A stretch of 64,000 bases of DNA from Hydnum rufescens UP504 (lineage: Eukaryota > Basidiomycota > Agaricomycetes > Cantharellales > Hydnaceae), in contig MU129128.1 of assembly GCA_014904985.1 (NCBI GenBank), positions 1 through 64,000 of the forward strand, in the 5' to 3' direction. The notes beneath the pieces were generated by a model, which worked only from the letters and a program-made list of their open reading frames with translations, was not told where the DNA came from and made no database searches. The stretch's first letter is position 1, and every line of letters starts with the position of its first letter. A program made the translations under genes and the position numbers. Of this stretch, positions 21,991 to 34,098 are shown in pieces.

Positions 21991-23347
21991 TGTAAGTGGG
22001 AAACAGGAGTCGAATCCAGCCACAGTCCACAAAATGGATATGAGGACAAAGAGAGGGGATCACAGGGCCAATCTGAATGATAGGGTCTGAGGGGAGGGAG
22101 GTCTTTGGACAGGTGAAATTGTCCTGTATAGACTGAGCCTATCCAGACAATAAATGAAGGAGTTATTAAATTGGGGAATCACACTCTAGGTCCTCCTCTT
22201 GAGAGCCTATCAAAAGTGTGATTAGTGGGGGTTGAGTTGTGGAATTTACCCTAACACCAGCAGCAGTTCAACTAGCTTTTCAACTGGGGATGGGGGGAGA
22301 GACAATGGAAATTCACATCTCCTGCACTTAATATACATCACAAAAAAATGCTATGGTAACTGGCGGAAAGGTGAGATTAAGGTGAAAATAATGAAAAAGA
22401 AATCAAGTCAAAAGCTTCAAAACTGAAGGAGATATTCAATCAACAAGTCAGAATAGGGGAATATGGCTTAACCAAGGTATTCCTCCTCTCCTACTGAACA
22501 AAATCCCTTGGGAAAAGGTGTAACTGGTCTCCCTAGATGTACCCTCCATTGGACATTGGGTGCCAGAACCATAATTGCCTTTAGTAATCAGAAAAGCAGA
22601 GGTAAAAGTGAAATGAGACATGGGGAGACTAAATTACAGAGAGCCAAGTTCTAATCCACTTGTTATGCCCTTGGTACCATTCGATGTGGATTTTCAGCGT
22701 CTTTCCAGGGGTGGTTGTTCCTAACAAATCAGATCAAAACTGGTGGAGATATTTGTGAAATACTGAAGGATAGTGTGGAGCATGAGGTAAAATCAACCTG
22801 GATGATGCAGTTCATATCCAATAAACGCATGTGTGGTACCATTAGGTAGGTATTGATTGTAGCTTTCTGGGAGCTGTTTTGCTGAGTTGATTGGATCAAA
22901 AATGAGGGATATATTGATGAAATACTCCTTGAGAGTATTGGAATAGCCCCTATTTGACATGTGACAAGTCTGCAAGTCAAAGTGGGAGTTGTGTTACATA
23001 ATAAAAGGTTGAATACCACCCTTGAGGCAATTGGATATGCTGATAGTGATACAATAGGTGGACAAAAGTAAGCAAGTTGAATTGCTATAGCCTGGTTAAA
23101 CTGGCTTGGAAATAAGTACAATTTGGATGGCCTGTTGAAGTGCCAAGGACAGACAAATAATTGTCTTGTATATAGGGTGGAGGAAAAGTAAAAGGACCAT
23201 GGTTCCTGGCATGTGGAATCCATGCTATTTGACAGCCAAAGGAATAATGAGTGTGGATACGAGAGAAATGTAGAAATTTGGATTCATTTGAGGAGGTAGT
23301 TGGGCCTGGATGAGGTATGTATGTAGTGGGATTTTATCCCTCCAACA
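21991..23347. mobile_element. Family A solo repeat copy A3
   Basis: TGTAAGTGGGAAACAGG to CCCTCCAACA, 1,357 bp. The flanking 4-mers are ATGC (21987-21990) and GCAC (23348-23351). They are reconcilable as an old GCGC duplication after CpG decay (the left copy is preceded by C), but this is inference. Non-coding. Confidence 0.75.
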
Positions 23348-23351
23348 GCAC

Positions 23352-24654
23352 CCCTCTTTCATCCTTCTTGAATTCCTTTGTAGGTTCATGAGTGATTGGC
23401 ATAGTTTTAAATCAAGCCTTATCAACATTAATTTGGCCCCAGCCATTATCACCTAAAATCAAAAAGTAAAATAAGACAGTAGCCCAGCCATTGCTTTCAG
23501 TAAACCATCATTAGTGAAGGTTCCATAAGTGCATTCAAGCCCATGAAGGCCCTTCTTTCCTAGAGTCTAATGCTCCCCTCAGGGTGCCAAAATTTTTGCT
23601 GTACCTGATTACATATTCTTGCCAAAATTCAAGGCCAATATGCCAGATACAGTCGCAATTCATTTGTGCCAAAAAAACAGCAATAGGCTGCTGGTTAGAG
23701 CAGGTATAACCAGGCTTGGCTCTGGCTTCCTTTTTTTTAATTGCTGCTTAACTGCACTCATTCCCAAGCCCCTCAAACACCACCAAGTATTCCCATGGAT
23801 TCACATAGTGCCAAACCCCTTCCATAACTCATAACCATCCCCTGGACCTCCATACCACACTCTGGCACCCTATTTCTTGCAACCCCTCTGTGAGCAATGG
23901 GGGCATCTAGCCCCCTGGCCTTCCTGTTACTTCTTGCTTGCAATACCCCATCACTTGGGCCAACATAACTGTGTGGCTTCCTGGCTTCTTGTTGGTTCAG
24001 TTCTGTGGTTTGTAACTTGGACAGAACAATCCTACCCTCTGCAGACCCAAACAACTTCAGCAGTGTCTAGTGTGATGCTTCAGCCTATTTGTTTTGACCC
24101 CTTCTCAATCCTGCCAATTCTAGCCCCTGGTGGCCTTGCTGCCTCCTACCTGCAGCATTGTTTCCTCCTGCATAATTATATGATAATCCTGTTGCTTCCT
24201 GATTTATGCTTGGTTCAGACATTGGGTTTGGCAATTTATTGGTGTAACATGGACAGAATGCCCCTAGTGGCCCTAACTGTCTCATGGCAAGCACAGTTGG
24301 CAATGTCCAGTGAGGCATTCCTGCCTATTTATTCTAACCCCTTCTCACTTTTGCCCCTTCTTAGTAGCTTGATACCCAGTTCAGATGCCATAATTCAGTT
24401 GGGTTGGATTAAGTTGGGAGTGTCTGAAAGAGAGGGTGATTAAATGACCCCATATGGTCCTAGGCTTTCCCTTAACTGACTTCCTCTTGGAAGCAAACCC
24501 ATTGGCAACTTCCACACATGGTACAGTGTGAGGTGAGCAATGAGGCCTCCTTACAAGCAAGGCACTAACACCCAGCCCCATGGATCCATATGCAGGTCTT
24601 TTGCAATCCATTCTTTGAGATAATGGGTTGCCCATGTGGACTGCCTGAAAATTC
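23352..24654. other. CpG-poor sequence without a supportable gene
   Basis: Open frames occur on both strands (for example 23877-24443 plus) but they are Leu/Pro/Cys-rich and overlap each other, so I support none. The sequence leads into the plus-strand remnant at 24655 and may contain its 5' part. Confidence 0.3.
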
Positions 24655-26316
24655 TTGAAACCTTCCCCATGCCCCTTCTGCAAGAGAACAGACTGCCCCA
24701 TGCAGGCCATCTGTTGCACCTCAGAAGCAATCAATCACACTAGCAGCCCTAAGTTGCCTGGACCTGGCTTTGCCATGAGCTTGCCTGTTCCCAAGGAATC
24801 CCCTTTCCCCCTTCCTCAGCTTACCTTTCAGCATAATGGATGGCCAGTCAATGCCCACAGCCAGATATTTGCTAGGTGTCTCAATGCACATGATATCCCA
24901 GACCAGGCTTACACTGTGGGGATATCTTCGGATGGTCCAAGAATGGCCATGGTGTCCTTTTATGAAGGTGCCCCATCAATCTCAGCACCATATTCCATCG
25001 AACTGTACCATCAAGGCAGGGCTCACTATTACCATGTGTGGATTGAAGTCATCTTTGTTCCTTCTTGGGCCCAAACACTGTTACCACCAGCGATTGAAGG
25101 CACAGCCAGATTCTGGCAGGTCACCAGTATGAAGATGGTTCCCATATGGAGAGACAAGGCCAAGTCTGGTATCAAACCAGGGACATCCCCATACATTTAG
25201 GAGCCCACAATTCCATCTCTGATTCACTGATAGAGGTGCCCCCAGGCTATTTCCATCCCAAACTCCAATTCCCTTTTTGCATGGGCCATGCTGCCAGAGT
25301 CCTGGCCTCAACCATATCCCCCAATGCACCTTCTATACTCCCTGTCATTGAACCCACCCTTTGGTATAGACTAACAGCATCACCCTACCCCAATGACACT
25401 GCAGTGAAGGGCCTTGCTGAACAATATCACCCCCAAGGCATCCTTGCTTTCAAAGGCAGCCAGGTCCTCATCAAAGAATGGGCATAAGACAAAAGGACTC
25501 TCAGAAGGTCCTGGAGATCAACTTCCTGTTCACATGCCCAGATCAATGGGATGCAGTGTTGTGGAGCCTGAGGGCATCTAACCCTGAGGCAGATGCCTGT
25601 GCTGTTGATACCAATCCCCCCAATTGGAGATCTGACTACCAGCATTTTCTTGATGAAGGGTACATAAGGCAGCTATTCTCAGACCCATGGCCTGTTAAAG
25701 AGGTGGAAGCCCTTTTGGAATTGGCCCCTCCTTCCAATTGCCCCATCAATACAAGAGAAGTAGCCAAAACTGTGGCTGTGGACATGGAAAGGGCTTGCCA
25801 AGCCCTTCTACAGCAGATGTTTGAGGTGCAGAAGTATCCCCTCTTGGTTCGACCCCCCACCTCCCTCCAAGGATGCCTAGGTCCCTTGAGCAGTTCTGGT
25901 GCACATCCCAGTTCCTACATGAGCTGACCCAAGCCCCTCACCCAGAAAATTTCTCTGAAGGGGATCACTTGTGCCTCAAGCAACTCTCTTTATTCCTCCT
26001 CCTTCTGGCTGAGTTTTCCAGAGCAGCTTTCCAAATCCTGCTTTATGCCTCCCAGCATGGGCCTTACATTCGTTTGAGCAGGCACATAGTGCATTGTATC
26101 CAGTGAGCTTTTGAGGCTAAATCTACCCTATGCAGAAAGGCTTCCATCCTGGAACCCAGGGGATCTTTCAATCAAGGTGCCCAGGATGAATCAGTAGGGG
26201 CAGAATGCATCCAGTATGTGCCCAATGACTGTAGATTCTTGATTGTGTTGGACCCCAATCATGAGTACCCTGAATATGCCCTATCAAACCCTGCCCTGGA
26301 AGCAGATGCCAAGCAG
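24655..26316 (+). pseudogene. Unrecognised protein-coding remnant, plus strand
   Basis: A chain of plus-strand open segments in shifting frames: 24655-25200, 25146-25487, 25478-25927, 25873-26106, then to 26316 after a stop. They look coding: ordinary amino-acid composition, no overlap with a better minus frame, and segments such as FARCLNAHDIPDQAYTVGIS, GYFHPKLQFPFCMGHAARV, WRSDYQHFLDEGYIRQLFSD and VAKTVAVDMERACQALLQQM. The frame changes mean either short introns or frameshifts. No catalytic motif, zinc finger or membrane segment is evident and I do not recognise the family. The last segment is interrupted at 26316 by family A copy A4 and may resume at 29803 (QVEAVMTQVVEQSKNKGSAQ) to a TAA at about 29884. 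Confidence 0.5.
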
Positions 26317-27405
26317 TGTAAGTGGGAAATGAAGGGAGGAATCCAGCCATAGTCCATGATATGGAATCAAGAACAAAAAGAGGGGACCATGGGATCAATC
26401 CGAATGTTAAGGCTTGAAGGAAGGAAGGTCTTTTGGGATAGAAATCTAATGCAGTAAGCAACACCTGCCCAAGCAATAGAGCAAAGAATGAATATGGGTC
26501 ACAAAACCACACCCTAAGGCTCTCCTCTTGAGGCCCTAGACAAAGTGTAGTATTCTTGGTGGAATTCACCCAAGGAACCAGCAGCAATACATCAGTGCCT
26601 CAAAACTGGGGAGGGGGAAAAACTATAGAAATTCACATCTCCTGCACTTAATATACATCACAGAAAAGTGCTATGGTAACCAGCAGAAAGGTGGGATTAA
26701 GGCAAAAATGATGAAAAAGAAATCAAGTCAGAAGAGAGGAATATGGCTTAACCAAGCTATTCCTCCTCTCCTACTAAACAGAATCCCTTGGGGAATGGTG
26801 GAACTGGTCATCCTAGATGTACCCTTGGTCAGATATAAGAGGGGCAGAGAATAATTGCCATTAATAATCAAAAAGCAGAGGCAATAATGGAATGAGACAT
26901 GGGGGAGTTGAATTGTAGAGAGCCGAGTTCTTATCGGATCGTTTTTCTCTTGGTACTGTTGGATGCGGACTGTCAACAGCCTTCTAGCAGTGCTTGTTGC
27001 AAACAAATTGGATCAAAACTGATGGAGAAATCGGAAAAATACTGAAGGGAAATATGAAACACATAGTAAAATTGACCTGGGAAGTGCATTTTTTATTCGT
27101 TCAGCTCGTGTTTGGTATCGTCTGAAAGGTGTGCATTGTAGCTTTCTGGGAGCTGTCTTGCTGAGTCAATCCGATCAAAACTGAGGGAGATATTCTGCAT
27201 TTACTCCTTGAGAGCACCACATTAGCCCCTATTTGTCATGTGACAGGTCTGCAAGTCAGAATCAAGGCCCAGGTGTGTAACCCATTGTGTTACATAATCA
27301 CAATTCATTAGAGTCACCCTTGAGGCAACAGGAAGTGTGTATCAGAAGTGGAGACTGATTGAAGGTCAAACAAAGCAAGCAAGTTGAATTGCTATTGCCA
27401 CATTG

Positions 27406-29549
27406 TGTAACAAAGTGCCTCCCAGTTCAGGAGGGCACCTGTTGTCATACTTGGACAAAGTGGAGTTGACTGGGGAGGGAGTAGGAATAGGGAGAATAGG
27501 AGAAGGGGTAATCACTCCACCCTTAGCACTGGCTTCAGGTGGGGGAGCTGCAAACAGGGCTAAGCACTGGCTTTGCCCTGGACACAGGAGAAAAGGTTGC
27601 AAAGGAGTGGGAGGAATGGTGAAGGGCATAAAGAAGTAGTGACTGGCCAAGTGGCACAGTCACTACCTAAGGAGAAGGAGGGGTCAGCAAGTAGAGAAGA
27701 TTCTCTACTTACTGCTGTGCAGGTTGTCCAGGGACAGACAACTGCAGGGGCCAGAGGAAGGACCCAGCTAGTGATTAATGGCTACTAGCAAGCCAACCAG
27801 ATAGCCAGATAGGCAGGCCAAAGACAGAGACAAGAGGGTTCATGGTTCTCACAAGGCATAGAGGTCCGGTATAGAAGAAGGATTGGGAGCTCTGATGACT
27901 GTCAAATCAAACTCTGGTTCAGCCAGTGTGTAGATGGGAGACTGTATTTCTGTTTTTATTCAATGGGCTGGTTCGCTCTGATGGTTGATCACTCTCTAAC
28001 AAGTTGAGTATGGTATTCAGTGATGGTAAGGTGATGGTATGGACTAGCTATAGTCAATGATATATCGTGGGATGCTTGTGAAAGGCTTATACATGTTGTA
28101 TTGAACTGTTTACTGTTATTTGTGTGTACCTATTTGTGTCCTCCTGGTCAAAATGCGGATTCTAAAGAGGGTTTTGGACTAATTTAAGCTTGATTCAGTG
28201 TGTCAATGTATTTCTTTCTTCTTCTGACTTGACTTTGTTATTACTCACCTTTCCTTGGATGCCCAGCAACTCTAACCTTAGGTCCTGCAACTATCCTTGG
28301 CTTAGTATTTCATGTAGAGGGCTTCCAGTGACTTAGTTTTAACAACCTTGTATATGACTTAGCTCCAGATGGCTTTCAGATCAGTACTCTCTTCAGATGC
28401 AAGCAGATTTGTAGACAGTAGTATATTCCAGTAGTGAGAAGATGGGGGGATACAGGAAAATCTACCAGCTTTTATACCTTTCTGAAGGTGGCTGTGTTTA
28501 AAGAATATGACTCATTCCTAGGTGAGTCATATGTGAGAACAATAGGGTTGTCAAGGAGGGTGAGTCATTCATAAGGTGGTTGCATGATAGGTGAGTCATT
28601 CATAAAGTGGTTGCAAGGAAGGTGAGTCATTCATAAACAGAACAAAAGGGTTGCTAAGAAGGTGTTATCTTTCATAAAGTGGTTGTAAGGAAGGTGAGTC
28701 ATTCATAAACAGAACAAAAGGGTAGTCAAGGAGGTGTTATCTTTCTTATCTGTGGGGTTCTAGAAGTTATTTGTGGCAATGGGAGATGAAATCAAGGGAT
28801 ATTTCCGAGTTCTTGGAGATTAATTTGTTTGTAGTCCAGTGGTTAAGATGTTTTTGTTGCTGGTTGATAATGGGGACAAGTGCATGGGATGGGATTTGAT
28901 GCAGAAACAACAGTTTGCATCCATAATAGACGTTCTTGGTATCATTCAATGCGTATTTTTAACAGCTTTCTGGGTGCGGTGGTTCCGAGCAGATCCGGTG
29001 TAAACTGACAGAGAAATTCGTTTTTTACTGATGGGTGTTGATTCTGATAGTAATATTGTTCTGTAGAGTTCAGTTTTGATCTGTTCTTCACGTGCTCAGT
29101 ACCGTTGGATGCAGATTTTTTATATCTTTCCAGGCGTGGTTGTTCCGAGAGGATTGAATGCAAACTGACGGAGAAATTCATTTTTACTGAAAATCCTGGA
29201 TTTTGACAGTAATACTGGTCTGGAGAGTGCATTTTTGGTCCATTCGACTTGTGTTTGGTACCATTCGAAAGGTGTGAATCGTGGCTTTCCGAGAGTTATA
29301 TGGGTGTACCTCTCCAATCAAAACTGATGGAGTAATCGAACGAACTCTGTTTTCATGCATAGCCGTAATTAATTTTGTAATAGGTCACATGATCATTCCA
29401 ATGCCTGGGATCAATGGATATTTGCATTTTCTGATACTGGATGTTTTTATCTTCCACACTGGGCAAAGGTTAACTTCATTAATCTTGTCAACTGCCGTAT
29501 ATACATGACTTTTGAGTCCTAACTTAATTATGTAATACACTATATTACA
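27406..29549 (+). mobile_element. LTR C copy C1, nested in A4 and containing B2
   Basis: TGTAACAAAGTGCCTCCCAG to TATATTACA, with TGTAA..TTACA tips and a perfect 5 bp duplication CATTG (27401-27405 and 29550-29554). Without the B2 insert it is about 551 bp. No coding content. Size, tips and duplication fit a solo LTR. A second copy in the opposite orientation is split around gypsy2. Confidence 0.87.
27870..29458 (-). mobile_element. Family B repeat copy B2, innermost of the nest
   Basis: TATAGAAGAAGGATTGGG to TTTTTATCTTCCACA, 1,589 bp, reverse of B1. The flanking 4-mers are CCGG (27866-27869) and CTGG (29459-29462), differing by one C-to-T at a CpG. It carries six TGASTCA sites at about 28508-28704 and CTTTTATA (the TATA box on the minus strand) at about 28472. 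Non-coding. Confidence 0.87.
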
Positions 29550-29806
29550 CATTGAGGTACAGCATAAGAAGGTGGAATTTAGGGTGGCCTGTTGAAGTGC
29601 CACAGATGAACAATAAATTGGCTTTTATGCAAGTAAAGGAGTGGCACAGATTTGTGGGTTTTAGACATATGGCATTTGGCTTGTTCTCAAATGAATGACA
29701 GCATGGGAATTGACATCCAGATTGACATAGAAAATGGTTCATTTGTTTGAAAGATTGTCCTCAGATGGGGTTTGTATGTAGTAGGGATTTGTCCCTCCAA
29801 CAGCAG

Positions 29807-30387
29807 GTAGAAGCTGTCATGACCCAGGTGGTAGAGCAAAGCAAGAACAAAGGTTCTGCTCAAGGTAAAGGGAGGGACTCTTAATGGGAAGGCCTTGTGT
29901 TCTTGCATTCCCTCCTCTTCTTGTGTTCTCATTTTCTCATGTTCTCTTGTTCTCAATTCTCATGTCCTTGGTTCTCTCATCTTTGTACTTTTGTACTTCT
30001 CTCTTTTCTCTTTTGTTGGGCCCATTATCTGACTTCTGTCTTCATTTCTCCACAACTAGCCCCCAAACCCATCTTCCTTTACTTTCCTCCGTCTGTGGCA
30101 GGGCACTGCTTTGGTATATGGCCCAAGAAGGCTATTTGCCAATCCCCATATTCCATTCTCCCACCAAAATTGTACCATTACCTTTTTGGTCACTCCAACA
30201 AGGCTGTTGGTCTTTAAGGGTGCAGATTCTAGAACTGAGTGGGAAAGAAACTCCATACCAGAATGAATGGCCCCCAACACTGAAGTCCATCAGAACTCCT
30301 GGGGTTTATTAACCATTTTTTTGAGCATCAGATTGTTTTGCCCTCTGTTAGGGCCCCCCCTCCTGTTTCTCCTGGTGAGTTCTTTCC
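29807..30387. other. Region between the nested repeats and the next gene remnant
   Basis: A possible 3' end of the 24.6-26.3 kb remnant (to about 29884), then pyrimidine-rich sequence (TTCTCATTTTCTCATGTTC style) without a supported gene. Confidence 0.35.
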
Positions 30388-32424
30388 ATGGATTGGGTTC
30401 TGTTGCTAACTTTGTTGTTGTTTCTAGCTGTTTCCAAGCCTCAGCCCTTTTTCACTGCCCTGCAGCTCCTCACACAGGACCTTCAGACAGCAGTCCTTTC
30501 GAGACTGTCCTTAATGCCTGCCTTTCTCATGGCAAAAAAGCCCCACCACACCAAGCCTGTGGTACATGCATCAGACTCCACTGTTAGGCCCACCTGTGAC
30601 TCCACTGCTACCTGTAGAAGCAACAGATCAAAGTTGAAAGAGGAAGCCTTGCCCACTGAGCCTGTAAGCAACCCCTTTCTTTATAGAACAAGGAAAGTAA
30701 TAACTTGGTCTCTGTCCATAAAGACAAAAGCCAAGGCCAAGCAACCCTACAAAAGAAAGCCCCAAAAGAAGGGACTGGGGGTGGGGACAGTGAAGGCATT
30801 GCAAGCAGCACTGTGCTGAAGTCCCCTCAGACTTTGGCCCCCAAATCTAGGGTTAAGACCTACCAAAAGTGCTCTGCCCAGCCTCAGGACATTGGCAAGG
30901 GCCCAGAAAAGGCAGCCCCTCCCTTGCTGGCTCCCCAGAAGTTGCAAACAAGAAGAATGGCCCACTCAGACCCAGCAAGGTTTGACAGCATTGTTCTTGA
31001 AAGCCCAACCTGGCCCTCTAAATCCAATGCCTCTGGGGGATGCCCTTTCCCTGATGTTAACCCTACTATGCCTATGCTTACACCTACACCTACACCAACA
31101 CCTACCCCTGCCCCAGCCCCTTGTTCCAGCCCCAGCCCCAGCTGCAACCCTCATTTTCAACCTATTCCCAATATGCCCCACACTCCCAAACAAGACTCAT
31201 TGGCTGCAGAAGTAGCTGAAGGCCTTGAAGGTCCAGGAGATGAAGTGGATGGTTTCTCCAGGTTTCCAGCTGATCAATTTGAGGAGCCCCTGGACTCTGA
31301 GGAGGAGCAAAGGAGGCTGTTGGGCCTCCCTACAGCATCTGAAACCAAGGAATTTGGTCCCAATGCAGGGCATACCACCTATTCAAAGAACCCAGGGGAG
31401 GCCTTGGAGGATGCAGAAGCTCCTAGTTCTTCAGACTGTGTAGTCCCATCCTTTGACGACTCCAGCAGAGGGGGAATATATGTCTGGCCTTGAAGAGGCA
31501 ATGAACAATGAGAGGAACCCAAAGGACCTAGCTAGGCTGGAGGCTGAAAGGGCTGTCAGGCTTGAGGCCTGGTGAGCCAGGGCTGCAGAATTGGCAGAGG
31601 AGCAGGCTGAGTGGCATCGCCAGACCAAAGGAAAGGGGAAGGAGACTGAAGCTGAGGCAGGCAATGAGGCTGATGAAGAGGAGTTGGATGAAGCCCATAT
31701 GAAGCCCCTGGTCTCAAGGCTTACTAAATCCCAGATGGAGTGTGTTAAACAGCAGGTGGAAGAAAAAAGAGGACAATATGCTGCCCTGGCCCAGGAGATG
31801 CAGGTGCCTGCTGAGCTTGTCCTGCAAACTGCTCACACCCAAACAGGGAGATTGTGCAGAGGGCCTTGGAATGATTTTACTTGACTCTACTCTGCAGAGC
31901 ATCCTGACCATGGTGAGCCTGTTGAATTCAGAGGTTTTTGGGGCAGTATACCAATGGCTTCAAAGGTTTGACTACAGTGGAGCTATCGGAGATCTATCAA
32001 AAAGAGAAGGGGAAGCCTCCAGGGAGGGGAAGGAGGGCTACAAAACCTGGGCCAAAAGTATCTCTATTCAACTGGAGGAAATTGAAGCCAAAGTAAACCA
32101 GAAAATGTTTTTGGGCTCCTCAAGGGTGTCCATCCTCAAAAAGCTGGGAAAGGATTTGAGTGAAAAGGTATGCTTTAATACAGCCCTTATTATCAAAGGG
32201 CTTCATTGAGAAGAGAAATTCCCAGTCTTGACAAAACTACACCCTCTATGACTCAGCTGCTGTTGGCTTTGTGACCACATTGGATCCAACTGATGGTGCT
32301 GCCATTGCCAATGCTTCAGTCTTTGCCCCTTCCAAAAAAAATTGGGGATATTGTCAAACAAATCTTCTGGATGCCCACAAACAAACAGAAGTTTATGTAT
32401 AGCCTTGGGTGGGTGGCTCTATTG
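30388..32424 (+). pseudogene. Unrecognised low-complexity and coiled-coil protein remnant
   Basis: Plus strand. The start is unclear (an ATG at 30525 or 30705 is possible). The frame from 30705 to 31493 encodes a Lys/Ser/Pro-rich disordered region with a Thr-Pro/Ala-Pro repeat (about 31075-31150) and an acidic stretch (EEPLDSEEEQRRLLGLPTAS). After a TGA at 31491-31493 the reading continues with charged helices (ARLEAERAVRLEAW, then AARAELAEEQ-like residues and KGKGKETEAEAGNEADEEEL). Next comes a segment ending AALAQEMQVPAELVLQTAHT and a frameshift near 31860. The layout (disordered acidic N-terminus, charged coiled coil, globular rest) is common in mushroom multi-copy genes of unknown role. 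It is cut at 32424 by a foldback element and probably continues at 36762. Confidence 0.5.
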
Positions 32425-32574
32425 CAGGCAGGTCAGTCATATGGGGGACCTAATTTAGGTACCACTTTTGGGGCAGAAAATGGTACCTAATAGGTCCCCC
32501 AAACCTTATGGCCAAAATCAGGCCATTTCAATTCAGTTTTTTGGCCATCTTTGGCCAATCCATGGCTGTGCTAG

Positions 32575-32646
32575 ATTATATGCTTATTTATTATTATTTG
32601 TTTATTATTTATTATTATTATTATTACTACTATTATTATATACATA
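32575..32646. repeat. (TTA)n microsatellite
   Basis: An imperfect TTA/TAT run (ttattattatttgtttatta.. and ttattattattattactac) inside the left arm of FB1. Confidence 0.9.
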
Positions 32647-32879
32647 TTATCCCCCCCTGGGTCTGCCACCACAGGGGGCATGGTTTATGTGGGTCATGGT
32701 CACACACCTGCATCTACTCACCATACCCTCCACAGTGAGTGTGGTCAGGGGCTGGTTCCTTTTGGGCACTCCCTCAAGAGGGTTGGCCTTCATTTGTGGG
32801 GCTTCATTTGTGGTTATCATTCATGGTGTCTTGTTTGGTGGGTTTCTGCTTGGGGGCTCATGGGGGTTCTGGTTCAGGA

Positions 32880-33960
32880 TCTAGAGAAATAAATAATGAA
32901 ATATTAGTACAACAGTAATGCAGCACAAATAGAGCAGCTTATGCTACTCTTTTTGTGCCACAAGAGTAAGAAATGAAACATAAAACATACCTTGTACCCC
33001 ACACCTGCAGGTGTAGGGTACTGGGGCTGTGTATGCTGGCTCATACATACACCAGTGTGTACATATGCCAGCTCATATGCATGGCAGTTTGTATGGCCCC
33101 CCCATCATTCGGGCATCGATAGGTGGGGTTATGGGGGTTCTGGGTTGGTATTCGTTCATGAGGGGAGTTGAAACCTACAAAATATTATTTTTAAATTAGT
33201 TAAGAAATAAGGACCACACAAAAAGAGCAGCAAAACAAAGAGAGCAGCTTTCACTGCTCTTTTTGCATGGCTGTAGGTACTGGGGAGGGGGCAGGAACTC
33301 ACCTGGTATAGAACCACACACCTGCCATTGTGGGTGTGTGATTCCTGGGGTGTTATTTGACCTGGTCATGCAGTGCCATATGTTGCACCATTGGCATGCT
33401 GGGGTTTGGTGCATTGGTGTGTGTCACATTGGCATATGTTGCATTGCCATGTCATATTTCCATGTGTCATGTTGCTGTTTGGGCTCTCATCATTGGACAA
33501 GGCCTCAATCAAAAATAAATAAAGAGATTAGTAAAATATTCCAAAGCAGCACAAAAAGAGCAGCTTTCACTGCTCTTTTTGCATGGCTGTTGCTACTGGG
33601 GGGGGCAGGACTCACCTTATATAGGACCACACACCTGCCATGGCAGGTGTGTGGTTCCTGGGGCCCTCATTTGGTGTGTTGCCATATGTTGCATCCTCAT
33701 TTGGCATGTTGCCATATGTCGCATTGTTTGGTGCATTGCCATGTGTTGCATTGTTTGGTGCATTGCCATTTGGCGCATTGCCATTTGTCACATTGTCACT
33801 TGGGCCCTTGTCACTTTTCAGGTTTTCACTGTGCTTTGGACCAGGCTTCACTCTAGAATAATAAAAGACATGTTAGTATAAAATTTCAAAGCAGCACAAA
33901 AAGAGCAGCTTTCACTGCTCTTTTTGCACTGTTGTATCTACTATCCAAGAGGACTCGCCT
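32880..33960. repeat. Left-arm tandem array of hairpin units (period about 310-340 bp)
   Basis: A stem-loop AAAAAGAGCAG-CTTTCA-CTGCTCTTTTT recurs at about 33240-33266, 33552-33581 and 33898-33926, with a diverged copy at 32924-32956. Each is preceded by 'aatattagta..cagcaca' and followed by 'gcatggctgt..ctactgggg.ggcaggactcacc'. A second palindrome (accacacacctgcc..ggcaggtgtgtgg) lies at about 33629-33656 and in weaker form at 33312-33340. Confidence 0.82.
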
Positions 33961-34098
33961 TATGACCACACCAACCCCCAATCAAGACCCATGACCCCAC
34001 CAAACACACACACATGAGAATGGCAACCCACCCACCACACGAAACCCAAAACCTGTGAAGTGAACCAACCCCCCAAATGATGATGACCAGCCCCCATA

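Larger units (their letters stand above)
26317..29802. mobile_element. Family A solo repeat copy A4, split by nested insertions
   Basis: TGTAAGTGGGAAATG to CCCTCCAACA, with a perfect 4 bp duplication GCAG (26313-26316 and 29803-29806). It is interrupted at 27405 by LTR C (27406-29549), which itself contains family B copy B2. Removing the insert leaves about 1.34 kb that lines up with the uninterrupted copy at 60898-62276 across the junction (ttgccacattg / aggta.ggcata). Confidence 0.88.

Noticed and set aside
23690..23740. Possible tRNA (GCTGGTTAGAGCAGGTATAACCAGGC)
   Set aside because: Only a short stem and a box A-like word; no acceptor or T arm.
23877..24443. Plus-strand 188-codon frame
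   Set aside because: Cys/Leu/Pro/Trp-rich, overlaps open minus-strand frames, no family resemblance or conserved flanks.
28830..28900. Possible tRNA gene in family B (TAGTCCAGTGGTTAAGATG box A-like word)
   Set aside because: No box B with GGTTCRANYCC at the right distance and no cloverleaf stems; part of the repeat in all copies.
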